In this document: in pieces, positions 1 to 8,625 of the stretch
How positions within the stretch are numbered: the first letter of the stretch is position 1
How the letters are laid out: each line of letters opens with the position of its first letter
From: CAYUPI01 sp964446585
GTDB lineage: Bacteria; Verrucomicrobiota; Verrucomicrobiia; Limisphaerales; UBA8199
NCBI GenBank assembly: GCA_964446585.1
Contig: CAYUPI010000029.1
Location: 1-64,000 of the forward strand
Length of the DNA stretch: 64,000 nucleotides
Reading direction: 5' to 3'
Notes under the pieces: model-generated
What the model was told of the DNA's origin: nothing
What the model saw: only the letters and a program-made list of their open reading frames with translations
Databases searched by the model: none
Translations under genes and position numbers: made by a program

Positions 1-3000
1 TATCATTGCTCAACACACCCGGGCTGCTCACCGTCAGCGACGAGTTCTTGTTCAAACCATAGCTGTCGTCGTTGGCCACCGGCGCCCGGTTGACGTTGGT
101 AATCGTCAGGCTCACCGTCGCCACTCCTGAGTTGGTCAGTCCGTCATTGGCCCGATACGTGAAACTGTCCGCTCCGTAGTAATTGCTCAGCGGCGTATAA
201 ATGAACCCACCATCGGCACTCAAGGTAAGGCTGCCGTGGGCCGCAGTGGAAACCACCGCCGCGGTGAGCGCGTCACCATCCAGGTCAGTATCATTGCTCA
301 GGACACCTGGAGTGGTTATGGAGAGTGAGCCGTTCTTTCCTAAAGTATAGCTGTCATCAGTAGCCACAGGAGCGCGGTTCACGTTGGTGACCGTCAGTGA
401 GACTGTGGCAACGCCGGAGTTGGCGGCACCGTCGCTGGCCCGGTAACTGAAGCTGTCGGCGCCGAAATAGTTGCTTACGGGCGTGTAAGTGAAGCTGCCA
501 TTGGCATGGAGGGTCAGGCTGCCGTGAGCCACCGTGGTGACGAACCCAACAACACTGAGCGCGTCGCCGTCCAAATCCGTATCGTTGCTCAGCACGCCAG
601 GTGCGTTCACGGTTAGCGAGCTGTTCTTGTTCAAACCGTAGCTGTCATCATTGGCCACTGGTGGCCGGTTGGTGACCAGAGTGACCGTTGGCGGGCTGAG
701 ATTATTGGTCAAATCCCCGTCGATGGCTGGACCACCTACTGAGGCAAAATTTGTCAGAGAAGTCCGCAAAGTCGCGTTCACGGTCAGGACCAGATTGGTA
801 GTTGCCCCAGCCCCCAGGCTGCCCAGGCTCCAGATCACCTGGTTGCCATTCGCGGACGCAGTCGGCGTCGCGCTGACAAGATTCAGTCCGGCGGGCAGGT
901 TGTCGGTGACAGACAGACCACCTGACACCGACGGTCCAAAATTCGTCACGGAAATGATGTAATCGAAATTGGTTCCAGCAAAAATAGACGCGGGACCGCT
1001 CTTGCCCACGGCCAAATCGGCCACGGGCGTAACCGTGCTGAAGACCGGTGGGGTGACGTTGTTGGTCGAGTTCGGATCGGGTGTTGGGCTGGCGACGCTG
1101 GCGCTATTGGTGAGGCTGGTGCCGTCGGCCGGAGCCTTCACGGTGAGCGTGAGGTTGGTGCTGCCACCCGCCGCGAGACCGCCGAGGTCGGGCCAAACGA
1201 CCTGGCCGCCGCCCAGTGCTCCGCCGCCGCTGGCGCTGACGAATATCACACTCGCGGGCAGGCTATCGGTGACGCTCACGCTGCTGGCCGCCGTCGGTCC
1301 GAGGTTGGTCACGACAATGGTATAATCGAAATTCGCCGCTGCATTCACATTGGCAGGCCCAATCTTGCTCACGGCCAGATCCGCTGAAGCGCCGACGCTC
1401 GTAATGACCGACGGAGTGGTGTTGTTGGCGGGATTCGGGTCCGAAGTGCTGCCTCCGCCGCTGGCGATATTGGTCAGACTGGAAAGTACATTTGGCGCGG
1501 TGACGTTCAGCGTGAAATTCGTCGAGGCACCGGCACTAAGGCTGAAATTCGTCCAACATACCTGGCTGCCTTTGAGGGTCCCGCCGCCACTGGCACTGAC
1601 GAACGTGACTCCGGCGGGGAGACTGTCGGTCACAGACAAGCTCGTGGTAGAGGAAGGGCCGAGATTTGTGACGGAAATGGTGTAGGCGAAGCTCGCGCCC
1701 AGGTTGACATTGGCTGGAGCGCTCTTGCTCACAGCCACGTCCGCGACCGGCGTCACGCTCGTCAGTACAGGCGGACTGGTGTTGTTCGTCGGATTAGGAT
1801 CGCTGACCGGGCTGCCGACGACGGCCGTGTTGAACAGGCTCGCGCCCTCGGGCGGGGCAGTGACAGTGAGAATCAGGTTCGTGCTCGAAGCGGCAGAGAG
1901 GTTTCCAATGTTGGCCCAAATTACTGTGCCGCCGCTGATAACGCCGCCTGCGGTGGCGCTGACGAAAACAACGCCTGCGGGCAAATTGTCCGTCACCGAC
2001 AAGCTGGTCGCCGTGGACGGGCCGCCGTTGGAGACAGTGATCGTGTAATTGAAGTTTACTCCGGAGTTGATCGTGGCTGGACCGGATTTCGACACGCCCA
2101 CGTCTGCGGAGGGCATCACCGAGGTAAGAACTGGCGGAGTGGTGTTGTTTGTGGGGTTCGGATCCATTATTGGGCTGGAGCCGCTCGCCACGTTTGTGAG
2201 GTTTCCGCCCTCAGAGGGCGCGGTAACGGTGATAGACAAATTCGTGGACGCGTTGGCCGCCAGAGCAAGATTGGTCCAGATGACGTGGCCGCCACTCAGG
2301 AATCCGCCGCCGCCCGCGCTGACAAAGCTCACGCCCGTGGGCAGGCTGTCCGTCACCGAAAGACCTGCCACCGGCGATGGACCAAGGTTTGTGACGCTGA
2401 GAGTGTAATTAAAATTCGCGGCAGCCACTACGGAGGATGGGCCGCTCTTGCCGAGGGCGACATCCGAGACGGGAACAATAGTGAAGACGGAAAGCGACGG
2501 GCTGTTATCAGTTGGGTCGTCGGTTGAGTCAATCTGTGTCGGGCCGATCAGCCCAGCGACGCTGTTGGTGTAGCGTCCGGCGGCAAGCGGCGCTACCGCC
2601 TGAAAGGTCAGGACCGAATTTCCACCAGCGGTGATCACGAACGGCCTCGCCCAGTGGAGGGCTTGTCCGACAATGATCGGATCGGCCAGCGGCGACGCAT
2701 TGAACGTGGCGCTCCCGGGAACATAGGTCACATTGGCCGGCGTGCCGGGCAACAGGTCAACGATTTCATCCAGAGCAATATCGGTGTTGTCAGATGAGTA
2801 GTTGGTAAAAGTGATGGAATAGGTCACGGTGCCGCCGGGCGCGAGGAGAGAGTTGGGCGTCACGGTCTGGTTGCTGATCCTCACGACGTTGGTGGCGGAA
2901 AAAATGACGTTGCTGCCGCCCGACGAAGCCAGCGACGAATACGCCGTGTGCTTGGTGCCGCTGCCGCTGTCCACGAAGCTGAATGGGCTGATGGCGATAT

Positions 3001-3895
3001 TGGTGCCCGTAGGCTTGACGGCGCGGAAGTAGAACGTGTTGGTGTAGGATTGTCCGGTAAAATTAGTGAATCCGGCGACGCTCGGGTCAAAATAAATCTG
3101 GTTGGTGAAGGTTGGGTTTTGAGTAAAATTAACCTTGGAGCCAATCAACTCATAGCAGTCAGGGCGCCAACTGCCCAGCACGGCCGGCGAAAACGACACA
3201 CTGTTCTGGCCACCAATCGTGCCGGTGTCGCCGGCAATGACCATCACCACCTGCGAGCCGAGCAAGGCGTAGGGGTTCAGGTTCGTGATGAGCGTTACCT
3301 TGTTGGCCAGGGCTTCGATTGCGTAAATGATGTTGGTGTAGCCATAGCTCGCTGAGCTCAGCACTGACCCGACGCCGGGCGGACCGTTCAGGACGCGAAT
3401 GGTGTGATTCTCATTGGTCAGGTTCAACAAGGATTGCGCATTGCCGGTAAGGCTTGGTCCTTTGAGAAAGAATGCCGCCATCTTGGCTTGCCCCGGCGCG
3501 ATGGCGCCCAACGCGCGCACCCCGCTGTCCGTGGCTGTAAGCTGGATCAGGTTCGTGCTGGCGATGTTCGTGATCGCCACGTAAACACTCGGGAACGTAG
3601 CGGCTGTGTTGTTCGAAATCAGGTACGCCGCGTAGTTATACACGATGCCGATCGACGCCTTGTCGTCCACAAAAAACTTTCCCGGTGCGGATACAAGGCT
3701 GATGGCTTGACCTCGAGCTTCACAACAGCTCAAACAAATTGCCGTGGCCAGGCCAAAGCAGCCCGTCCAATTCCGGGCGAGTCCCAACCGTCTGCGGCGC
3801 GTTGGCGGGTGCTTCGCCCGCAGCGGCGCGCTGTCACTTGGCGCGGTCCTCCTGCCTGAGTGCGTTCTGCTTTCCGGAAAGCTAAATTGCAACAT
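1..3895 (-). CDS. Giant secreted surface protein with DUF11 and tandem-95 repeats (3' end outside window)
   Basis: The frame read from an ATG at 3895 on the minus strand stays open where checked and runs off the left edge (about 1298 codons visible). A basic N-terminus followed by a hydrophobic run (GCFGLATAICLSCC, about residues 48-61) looks like a long signal peptide. Roughly residues 490-1080 hold five DUF11-type repeats of about 118 residues, each with a variant of 'VTNLGPS', 'SVTDxLPAGV', 'DPNPxNNT' and 'ADVAVSKSGP'; a sixth, diverged one precedes them. From about residue 1080 to the edge are tandem-95 (cadherin/VCBS-like) repeats of about 100 residues containing 'RAPVANDDSYGLNKNSSLTV' and 'DLDGDALTA'. 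Such architectures are typical of adhesins or S-layer-like exoproteins. Function is inferred from repeat type only; no catalytic domain is visible. Confidence 0.85.
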   Translation of the reverse strand, partial: MLQFSFPESRTHSGRRTAPSDSAPLRAKHPPTRRRRLGLARNWTGCFGLATAICLSCCEARGQAISLVSAPGKFFVDDKASIGIVYNYAAYLISNNTAATFPSVYVAITNIASTNLIQLTATDSGVRALGAIAPGQAKMAAFFLKGPSLTGNAQSLLNLTNENHTIRVLNGPPGVGSVLSSASYGYTNIIYAIEALANKVTLITNLNPYALLGSQVVMVIAGDTGTIGGQNSVSFSPAVLGSWRPDCYELIGSKVNFTQNPTFTNQIYFDPSVAGFTNFTGQSYTNTFYFRAVKPTGTNIAISPFSFVDSGSGTKHTAYSSLASSGGSNVIFSATNVVRISNQTVTPNSLLAPGGTVTYSITFTNYSSDNTDIALDEIVDLLPGTPANVTYVPGSATFNASPLADPIIVGQALHWARPFVITAGGNSVLTFQAVAPLAAGRYTNSVAGLIGPTQIDSTDDPTDNSPSLSVFTIVPVSDVALGKSGPSSVVAAANFNYTLSVTNLGPSPVAGLSVTDSLPTGVSFVSAGGGGFLSGGHVIWTNLALAANASTNLSITVTAPSEGGNLTNVASGSSPIMDPNPTNNTTPPVLTSVMPSADVGVSKSGPATINSGVNFNYTITVSNGGPSTATSLSVTDNLPAGVVFVSATAGGVISGGTVIWANIGNLSAASSTNLILTVTAPPEGASLFNTAVVGSPVSDPNPTNNTSPPVLTSVTPVADVAVSKSAPANVNLGASFAYTISVTNLGPSSTTSLSVTDSLPAGVTFVSASGGGTLKGSQVCWTNFSLSAGASTNFTLNVTAPNVLSSLTNIASGGGSTSDPNPANNTTPSVITSVGASADLAVSKIGPANVNAAANFDYTIVVTNLGPTAASSVSVTDSLPASVIFVSASGGGALGGGQVVWPDLGGLAAGGSTNLTLTVKAPADGTSLTNSASVASPTPDPNSTNNVTPPVFSTVTPVADLAVGKSGPASIFAGTNFDYIISVTNFGPSVSGGLSVTDNLPAGLNLVSATPTASANGNQVIWSLGSLGAGATTNLVLTVNATLRTSLTNFASVGGPAIDGDLTNNLSPPTVTLVTNRPPVANDDSYGLNKNSSLTVNAPGVLSNDTDLDGDALSVVGFVTTVAHGSLTLHANGSFTYTPVSNYFGADSFSYRASDGAANSGVATVSLTVTNVNRAPVATDDSYTLGKNGSLSITTPGVLSNDTDLDGDALTAAVVSTAAHGSLTLSADGGFIYTPLSNYYGADSFTYRANDGLTNSGVATVSLTITNVNRAPVANDDSYGLNKNSSLTVSSPGVLSND

Positions 3896-4313
3896 ATTCA
3901 TCGGTACAGTTTTTACGGGGCGACAACTCGACACGGGAAGATTTCAAACGAAGATGCCCGAGAATTCACCCAATTAATCCGTCGATTCAGGCGCGAGGAA
4001 AAACCTCCTGCATGGCCAGCAAGCCAAAGCGACCGCTGCGACTGCCGGACAGGCTTAATTAGACTTATTGCGTACATATATATTTGCACTCTTCGTACAA
4101 ATGACTGCTTGGACGGCACTACTCGGGAACTGCTAAACTGCTGAGTGGCAGGGTGCAGCAGCTTCGGGGCCACGTTGTACCACCAGACAGATTAGGCAAG
4201 CAAAAACGTCAGAGATTGCCATTCCACTGATTATCCGTCTTCATCGAGCGTATTACGCTGCAGGTCGAGGGGGTAAGCGGTCCTTCAAGACTGCGAGAGG
4301 GTGGGACAGTGTC
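3896..4313. other. Intergenic stretch without recognisable gene
   Basis: No open frame here has protein-like composition on either strand. It lies between the start of the giant surface protein and the terminator of the rpoZ operon, so it should carry the promoter of the surface protein gene. I could not identify a clear -35/-10 pair. Confidence 0.5.
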
Positions 4314-4354
4314 TGAAAAAACCTCAGGCCCCGTCTCGATGTGAGACGCGGGCC
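4314..4354 (-). terminator. Rho-independent terminator of the rpoZ operon
   Basis: Read on the minus strand, a GC-rich hairpin (about 11 paired bases, one bulge, loop ACATC) spans 4354-4327. It is followed by TGAGG and a run of six T at 4320-4315. It lies about 90 bp after the stop codon of the 4446-4931 gene and fits the end of a minus-strand transcript. Confidence 0.6.
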
Positions 4355-4445
4355 GGCCTTGTTTGTATGGAGTAATCCAGCCCGGCTTTGAAGGAAGCGG
4401 GCGTGCAATTCTGTTACCGAGCGCCTGCCTCGAGAAAGGCAATGC

Positions 4446-4931
4446 TCAAAAACCCATCCGGCTCAGCTCGGCATCAAGGGTGACTTGAAATTTCTGCAGA
4501 TCCTGGGGTGACGGACGGTAACCGGTTTTTTGTGGGACCAGACCCAATCGTCCAGCCTGATCGAAATACCATTCTGCGACATTTCCGTCGCTGAAATTGA
4601 CCTTGCCACTGACCACTGCGCCCGGACGGGCGATTTGGTCCACGACGACGGAGACCGAGCCTTGGCCCGGCGCTGGCCGTGCGGGCTCGGGTGCGCCACT
4701 CGATCGCGACGGCGGCGGCGAGGTGGCGGGTGACTCGATTGCTCCACCGCCGAGCCGAGGCCGCTCTTCGTCCTTCGGTGTCAGTTTCAAGTCGTCCACA
4801 AGCAGGCGAACATCCATGTAAGTCAGGTGCAGTCCTAGCTCCGACGCGAGACGCTTTTGGATCTCGGATAGTTTCAAACCCTGGGCGATCCATTCCGCCA
4901 CTTTCTTTCGCTGTGCGTCATCCAAATTCAT
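4446..4931 (-). CDS. Conserved hypothetical protein with helix-turn-helix-like N-terminus
   Basis: 161 residues, ATG start. The N-terminal 55 residues (NLDDAQRKKVAEWIAQGLKL..., then 'LSEIQKRLASELG' and 'YMDVRLLVDDLKL') look like two or three amphipathic helices, perhaps a small DNA-binding or regulatory fold. A Pro/Ser-rich linker at about residues 58-90 is followed by a beta-rich C-terminal part (VSVVVDQIARPGAVVSGKVNF...). I do not recognise a named family. It starts 16 bp after the MobA-like gene and is the last gene before a terminator, so it is probably co-transcribed with rpoZ. Function unknown. Confidence 0.75.
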   Translation of the reverse strand: MNLDDAQRKKVAEWIAQGLKLSEIQKRLASELGLHLTYMDVRLLVDDLKLTPKDEERPRLGGGAIESPATSPPPSRSSGAPEPARPAPGQGSVSVVVDQIARPGAVVSGKVNFSDGNVAEWYFDQAGRLGLVPQKTGYRPSPQDLQKFQVTLDAELSRMGF

Positions 4932-4947
4932 ACACGGCCCTCTCCCC

Positions 4948-5706
4948 TCATGGCGTTAGACGCCTTGGGTTCAATTTTTTCTTCAGCTTCATCCTGCCGC
5001 GGAGCGGGCGGGCGATACAGCCAAAAAACATCTTCTTCGCTTTCTTGTAATCCTCCGGCCAATCGATGTCGAACGCGAGCGCGGGATCCTGCAGGTCGCA
5101 ATAAGCGACACTCGCCGGTGGACGGTCCAGGAAGCTCCTCAAGTCCTGCGCACTTGTGCGGCCCAGTCGCAGGAATGCCACCCTGGGCAAGAGCACGGGA
5201 TGCCGGCGATGGCCGCCTTGTCGCGGCAGGCAGATGAATTCCGGATGCGCCACGCTGAAGTCGAGCACTCGCTTCAGCGTCTCGCGGCGCACATGAGGTT
5301 GGTCACCGAGGACGATAGCCCAGTGAGTAAGACTGGTTTTCCAGCCATCCCACCGCGCCGCGCACTGAATGGAACTGAACATGCCGCGCTCGGGAGCGGG
5401 GTTCCAGATGCGGTCAGACAGAGCAACGCCCAGTCGATCGAGTTCGGCTTGCAGCAATCGATTACCCGCACCGCAGACCACGGCCAGCTGGTGAGGGCCG
5501 ATTGCCTGCCATTGCCCGAGCAAGTGGCCGACAACGGAAGTCTCGCCCCAGGGCAACAATAATTTGGGCTGGCCCATGCGGACGGAACGGCCGGCGCCGA
5601 GCAGCACGACGCCCAATTTGAAAGGAACGGCTGGCGTGCGGTTATGTTTGGCTAAAGGACGGCGGGCCGGTCTCGCCCTGGCCCTTGCGTCTCCTTCGGA
5701 TGTCAC
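4948..5706 (-). CDS. MobA/MocA-like nucleotidyltransferase
   Basis: 252 residues. After a basic N-terminal extension of about 30 residues comes the family signature 'VVLLGAGRSVRMGQPKLLLP' (G-x-G-x-S-x-R-M-G...K), the nucleotide-binding loop of MobA/MocA-like NTP transferases. 'VVCGAGN', 'NPAPERGMFSSI', 'AIVLGDQPHV' (metal-binding Asp) and 'GHRRHPVLLPR' follow in the usual order. Enzymes of this type move a CMP or GMP group onto molybdopterin or a related acceptor; the actual substrate cannot be told here, and no other molybdenum-cofactor gene is in the window. The start is GTG, 9 bp after the rpoZ stop, so an operon is likely. The conserved fold begins near residue 31, so a later start is possible. 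Confidence 0.85.
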   Translation of the reverse strand: MTSEGDARARARPARRPLAKHNRTPAVPFKLGVVLLGAGRSVRMGQPKLLLPWGETSVVGHLLGQWQAIGPHQLAVVCGAGNRLLQAELDRLGVALSDRIWNPAPERGMFSSIQCAARWDGWKTSLTHWAIVLGDQPHVRRETLKRVLDFSVAHPEFICLPRQGGHRRHPVLLPRVAFLRLGRTSAQDLRSFLDRPPASVAYCDLQDPALAFDIDWPEDYKKAKKMFFGCIARPLRGRMKLKKKLNPRRLTP

Positions 5707-5715
5707 TCCGATCGA

Positions 5716-5979
5716 CTAATGCTTCTTGCGTTTCTTGGCAACCGGCCTCGTCAACTCCACTACTTCGGGCATGTCAAAACCCATCTTCTCCTCGATGATC
5801 TCCAACAAAGCGATATCCGCGGCGCCAAGATTTCCCACGTCCGCCACCAGCGGCCGGCTGGTGGCGCCACCCCCCGAGGTGAGCTGGCGGACACGGCGTG
5901 AAATCAGGTTTACCAGAATGTTGGGATTCCCAACTTTCTCCAATGCTTTTCTTGTGAGTTCGGCGTTCAAGCTCTTCAT
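5716..5979 (-). CDS. rpoZ: DNA-directed RNA polymerase subunit omega
   Basis: An 87-residue protein from the ATG at 5979. It carries the omega pattern: 'NAELTRKALEKVGNPNILVN', 'ISRRVRQLTSG', 'RPLVAD', 'ADIALLEIIEEKM', matching the N-K-RVRQL...RPL...ADIALxEI layout of RpoZ. Omega binds the beta' subunit and helps assemble RNA polymerase. The frame extends upstream to 6231, but the extra 84 residues would overlap the divergent polyprenyl synthase gene and resemble nothing, so the internal ATG is preferred. A lysine-rich tail (AKKRKKH) closes the protein. It is first in a three-gene minus-strand unit with the MobA-like and hypothetical genes. Confidence 0.85.
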   Translation of the reverse strand: MKSLNAELTRKALEKVGNPNILVNLISRRVRQLTSGGGATSRPLVADVGNLGAADIALLEIIEEKMGFDMPEVVELTRPVAKKRKKH

Positions 5980-6094
5980 CAGCGGTGTTTCCAAATCGAG
6001 CCGCAAACAGTAACGGTCTCGGCGGTGAACGCAATCTAATAATTGGCGGAAATCCACTTGCGCCGGCCCGCCCCATTTCCTAATAGAACGCAGC

Positions 6095-7021
6095 ATGCCT
6101 CCGTTGTCTGCGAGACCGCAGCGGAAAACGAACCCGCCCTTCGAGCTGAGGGCGTTCCTGTCTTCACGCGCCGCCGCCGTCAATGAGGCGCTGGACGGTT
6201 TATTGCCCCGCGCCACAACCAGGCCGCGCACGATTCATCGAGCGATGCGCTATTCGCTTTTCGCAGGCGGCAAACGCATGCGCCCGGCGTTATGCCTGGC
6301 GGCGGCCGCAGCTTGCGGCGGCGACGAGGACGACGCCCTGCCCCTGGCCTGCGCCGTCGAGTGCATTCATACTTACTCGCTCATCCACGACGACCTGCCG
6401 GCGATGGACGATGACGATTTCCGCCGCGGCCAGCCTACCAACCACAAGGTGTTTGGGGAGGGCATTGCGATCTTAGCCGGCGACGCGCTGTTGACGCAGG
6501 CGTTCGAAATTGCGGCGGGCTGCCGAGGCTGGCCGCGATATTCACGCGCGCGAATCATTCAGGAACTCGCCCACGCGTCGGGCTCGTTGCAATTGATCGC
6601 CGGACAGGTGGCGGACCTCGAGGGAGCCGGTCGGAAAACTTCGGCGAGCCAGCTTCGTTATATTCACGAGCGCAAAACTTCCGCCTTGCTTTGCTGCGCA
6701 GTTCGACTCGGAGGGATGAGCGCCAACTGCAACCCGGCGCAGCTTGCCGCGCTCACCGATTTCGGGCGCCATGTCGGCCTCGCCTTTCAGGTCATCGACG
6801 ACATCCTGGATGTGACGCAAACGACCGAGAAGCTGGGCAAAACCGCGGGTAAGGATACCAAAGCTCAGAAGGCTACTTACCCGGCAATCGTGGGCCTGAT
6901 CCGCTCGCGCCAGATCGCCGAGCACTTGACGCGGCGCGCCTTCGCTGCGTTGCAGGCATTCCGAGGCAAGGCCGCCGCTCTGGAAGCGCTGGCACAATTT
7001 CTGTTGCAGCGGGATCGGTGA
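6095..7021 (+). CDS. ispA: Polyprenyl (farnesyl/geranylgeranyl-type) diphosphate synthase
   Basis: 308 residues. It condenses isopentenyl diphosphate with allylic diphosphates to make C15 or C20 prenyl diphosphates for quinones, undecaprenol and other isoprenoids. Visible landmarks are 'GGKRMRPAL' near residue 54, the first Asp-rich motif 'DDLPAMDDDDFRRG' near residue 98, 'GDALLTQAFE', and the second Asp-rich motif 'DDILDVTQTTEKLGKTAGKD' near residue 234. Length and order match the IspA/CrtE family. Chain length cannot be decided from sequence alone. It is transcribed divergently from rpoZ and converges on the TPR gene, with 20 bp between stop codons. Probably soluble cytoplasmic. Confidence 0.92.
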   Translation: MPPLSARPQRKTNPPFELRAFLSSRAAAVNEALDGLLPRATTRPRTIHRAMRYSLFAGGKRMRPALCLAAAAACGGDEDDALPLACAVECIHTYSLIHDDLPAMDDDDFRRGQPTNHKVFGEGIAILAGDALLTQAFEIAAGCRGWPRYSRARIIQELAHASGSLQLIAGQVADLEGAGRKTSASQLRYIHERKTSALLCCAVRLGGMSANCNPAQLAALTDFGRHVGLAFQVIDDILDVTQTTEKLGKTAGKDTKAQKATYPAIVGLIRSRQIAEHLTRRAFAALQAFRGKAAALEALAQFLLQRDR

Positions 7022-7041
7022 AATCGGTGATTTGAAGTGAG

Positions 7042-8439
7042 TCAACGCGGCCCGCTGTAATAGGAGTCGATTTTCGCCTCGACATCTTTGTAGCCGCTGT
7101 CCACGGCATAGATCTGTTTGAACTGCGCGATTGCCTCGTCACGTTTACACATTTTCTCCAGCACTGAGCCCAGGTTGTAAAGGAGTTCCTTTTTCTCTTC
7201 GTCCATCACCAACTTCTCTTTGATCGCCTCCTGGAGCGTGCCGGCAGCCAGATCATCAATGCCACGGCGGGCATAACATTGAGCCAGATAATTCATCGAG
7301 GCGACTTTCTTGTGCGGATTGACTTGGGCTTTTTGAAACTCTTTGATCGCTTCGCTGATTTTTCCCAGTTTGAAGTAAAGCACGGCCAACTCGAAACGAA
7401 TGCCGAGATCGGTCGGGAAACGCTCGACGCGCCGGCGGCATTCCTCGAGCTGATAGGCCTGTTTCGCCGCCTCAAGCTGGGCGACATTGGCCGCGTAGTC
7501 GGGCGAGTCGGGATCCAGCTCGGATAACTCGTGCTCATACTTGCGCAGCCGGGTGTCAGCGATGGCGCGATCGAGCGAGGCATCGGCGCCGATGTCCGAG
7601 GATTTGATGCGGCTGTAGTACTCCAGAGCAAGGTCGAATTGTTTCTTCTGCGTGTAAAGCTCAGCCAGGTTGCGCAGCACTTTCAGGTTGTTCGGCTCGG
7701 TTTTCAGCCGGCCTTCGTATTCAGCGATCAGGCGCGCGGCGGTGTCTTCGGTTTGGACCTGCCGTTGCTCCTGTTCGAGCATCACGGCTTCGTCCTTGTC
7801 TTTGAGGATGTCGCGATACGAGCCGGTGCCGTCTGCCAACGCCTCGTAACCGCCTTTTTCTAGGGTCTTTCGGGCGGAAATGTTTTTCAAAGCCTGCGCC
7901 AGGTCATTGTCAGTCGGCACCAGGCGCAGCAAATCGGCCAGGATTTTTTCCGCCCGAGTCACTTCACCGGCGTCGGCCAGCGCATTGGCAAAGTGAATTG
8001 CCAGGTCGCGATCCTTAGGCGAGTTTTTCACGAGGATCTCCAGCGACATGACGGCGGTGCGAGGCAACTCCAGCGCTGTGGCCGCCTTGACGACGAGGCG
8101 ATGCGCGCCGGAGTTATTCGGATCCGTGTTCAGAATGTGTTCGGCGATTTGCAGGGCCTCGGCCGGGTCCTTGCGCAATGCCAACTCGCCCTTGGCTAAT
8201 GCAGGCTGCGATCCCGCGCTGCTCAGTATCTTTTTGAAAAACCCGCCACGGTCCCCGGCCTTGCGCTGCTGAGCCGTGCGCAGAGCCTTGCGGCATTCAT
8301 AAACGGCGGGCGCCTTCGCCAAGACCTGATTGAACAGATCGATGGCGTAATCAAAGTTGTCCCGCTGCAAGGCCTCGCTGCCCTTGGTGAAAAGAACGCG
8401 CAGGTCGCGCGGCAGTTCATTCGCGCTTTGCTCTGCCAT
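7042..8439 (-). CDS. Tetratricopeptide repeat protein
   Basis: 465 residues, ATG start, no signal peptide. Several TPR units are visible: near residue 17 ('GSEALQRDNFDYAIDLFNQVLAKAP'-like), near 90-160, near 265-290 ('LRNLAELYTQKKQFDLALEYY'-like), near 350-375 ('FELAVLYFKLGKISEAIKEF') and near 425-450 ('YNLGSVLEKMCKRDEAIAQF'). A charged segment at about 215-250 is probably helical. TPR arrays act as protein-binding scaffolds; the partner is unknown. The C-terminus (YKDVEAKIDSYYSGPR) resembles the tails of cytoplasmic TPR proteins common in Verrucomicrobiota. It stands alone between the convergent ispA and the cysN gene. Confidence 0.85.
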   Translation of the reverse strand: MAEQSANELPRDLRVLFTKGSEALQRDNFDYAIDLFNQVLAKAPAVYECRKALRTAQQRKAGDRGGFFKKILSSAGSQPALAKGELALRKDPAEALQIAEHILNTDPNNSGAHRLVVKAATALELPRTAVMSLEILVKNSPKDRDLAIHFANALADAGEVTRAEKILADLLRLVPTDNDLAQALKNISARKTLEKGGYEALADGTGSYRDILKDKDEAVMLEQEQRQVQTEDTAARLIAEYEGRLKTEPNNLKVLRNLAELYTQKKQFDLALEYYSRIKSSDIGADASLDRAIADTRLRKYEHELSELDPDSPDYAANVAQLEAAKQAYQLEECRRRVERFPTDLGIRFELAVLYFKLGKISEAIKEFQKAQVNPHKKVASMNYLAQCYARRGIDDLAAGTLQEAIKEKLVMDEEKKELLYNLGSVLEKMCKRDEAIAQFKQIYAVDSGYKDVEAKIDSYYSGPR

Positions 8440-8625
8440 ATGCCCTGAAAGTTAAACAGCCCCGTTCGAAAAATCCACTGCAACCGGTGGGGGTCAAAGC
8501 CTGGGGGGCGCATCTCGATACCACCACCGCAGCGCGACAGTACAGTTTACTGCGGAAACTTTGCTTTGCCCACCGAGGCTTGACGACGGGCGATCTGGAG
8601 CTTGCTCAGCCTGAATCTGGCTCCG
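8440..8625. other. Spacer between cysN and the TPR gene
   Basis: 186 bp with no plausible coding frame on either strand. It should contain the end of the cys transcript and the promoter of the TPR gene. No convincing hairpin with a T-run was found. Confidence 0.4.

Noticed and set aside
651..2408. Series of plus-strand open frames of 103-119 codons
   Set aside because: They are antisense shadows of the DUF11 repeats of the minus-strand giant gene and resemble no protein family.
5980..6231. N-terminal extension of rpoZ
   Set aside because: It overlaps the divergent polyprenyl synthase gene, adds 84 residues unlike any omega subunit, and an ATG stands exactly at the family start.
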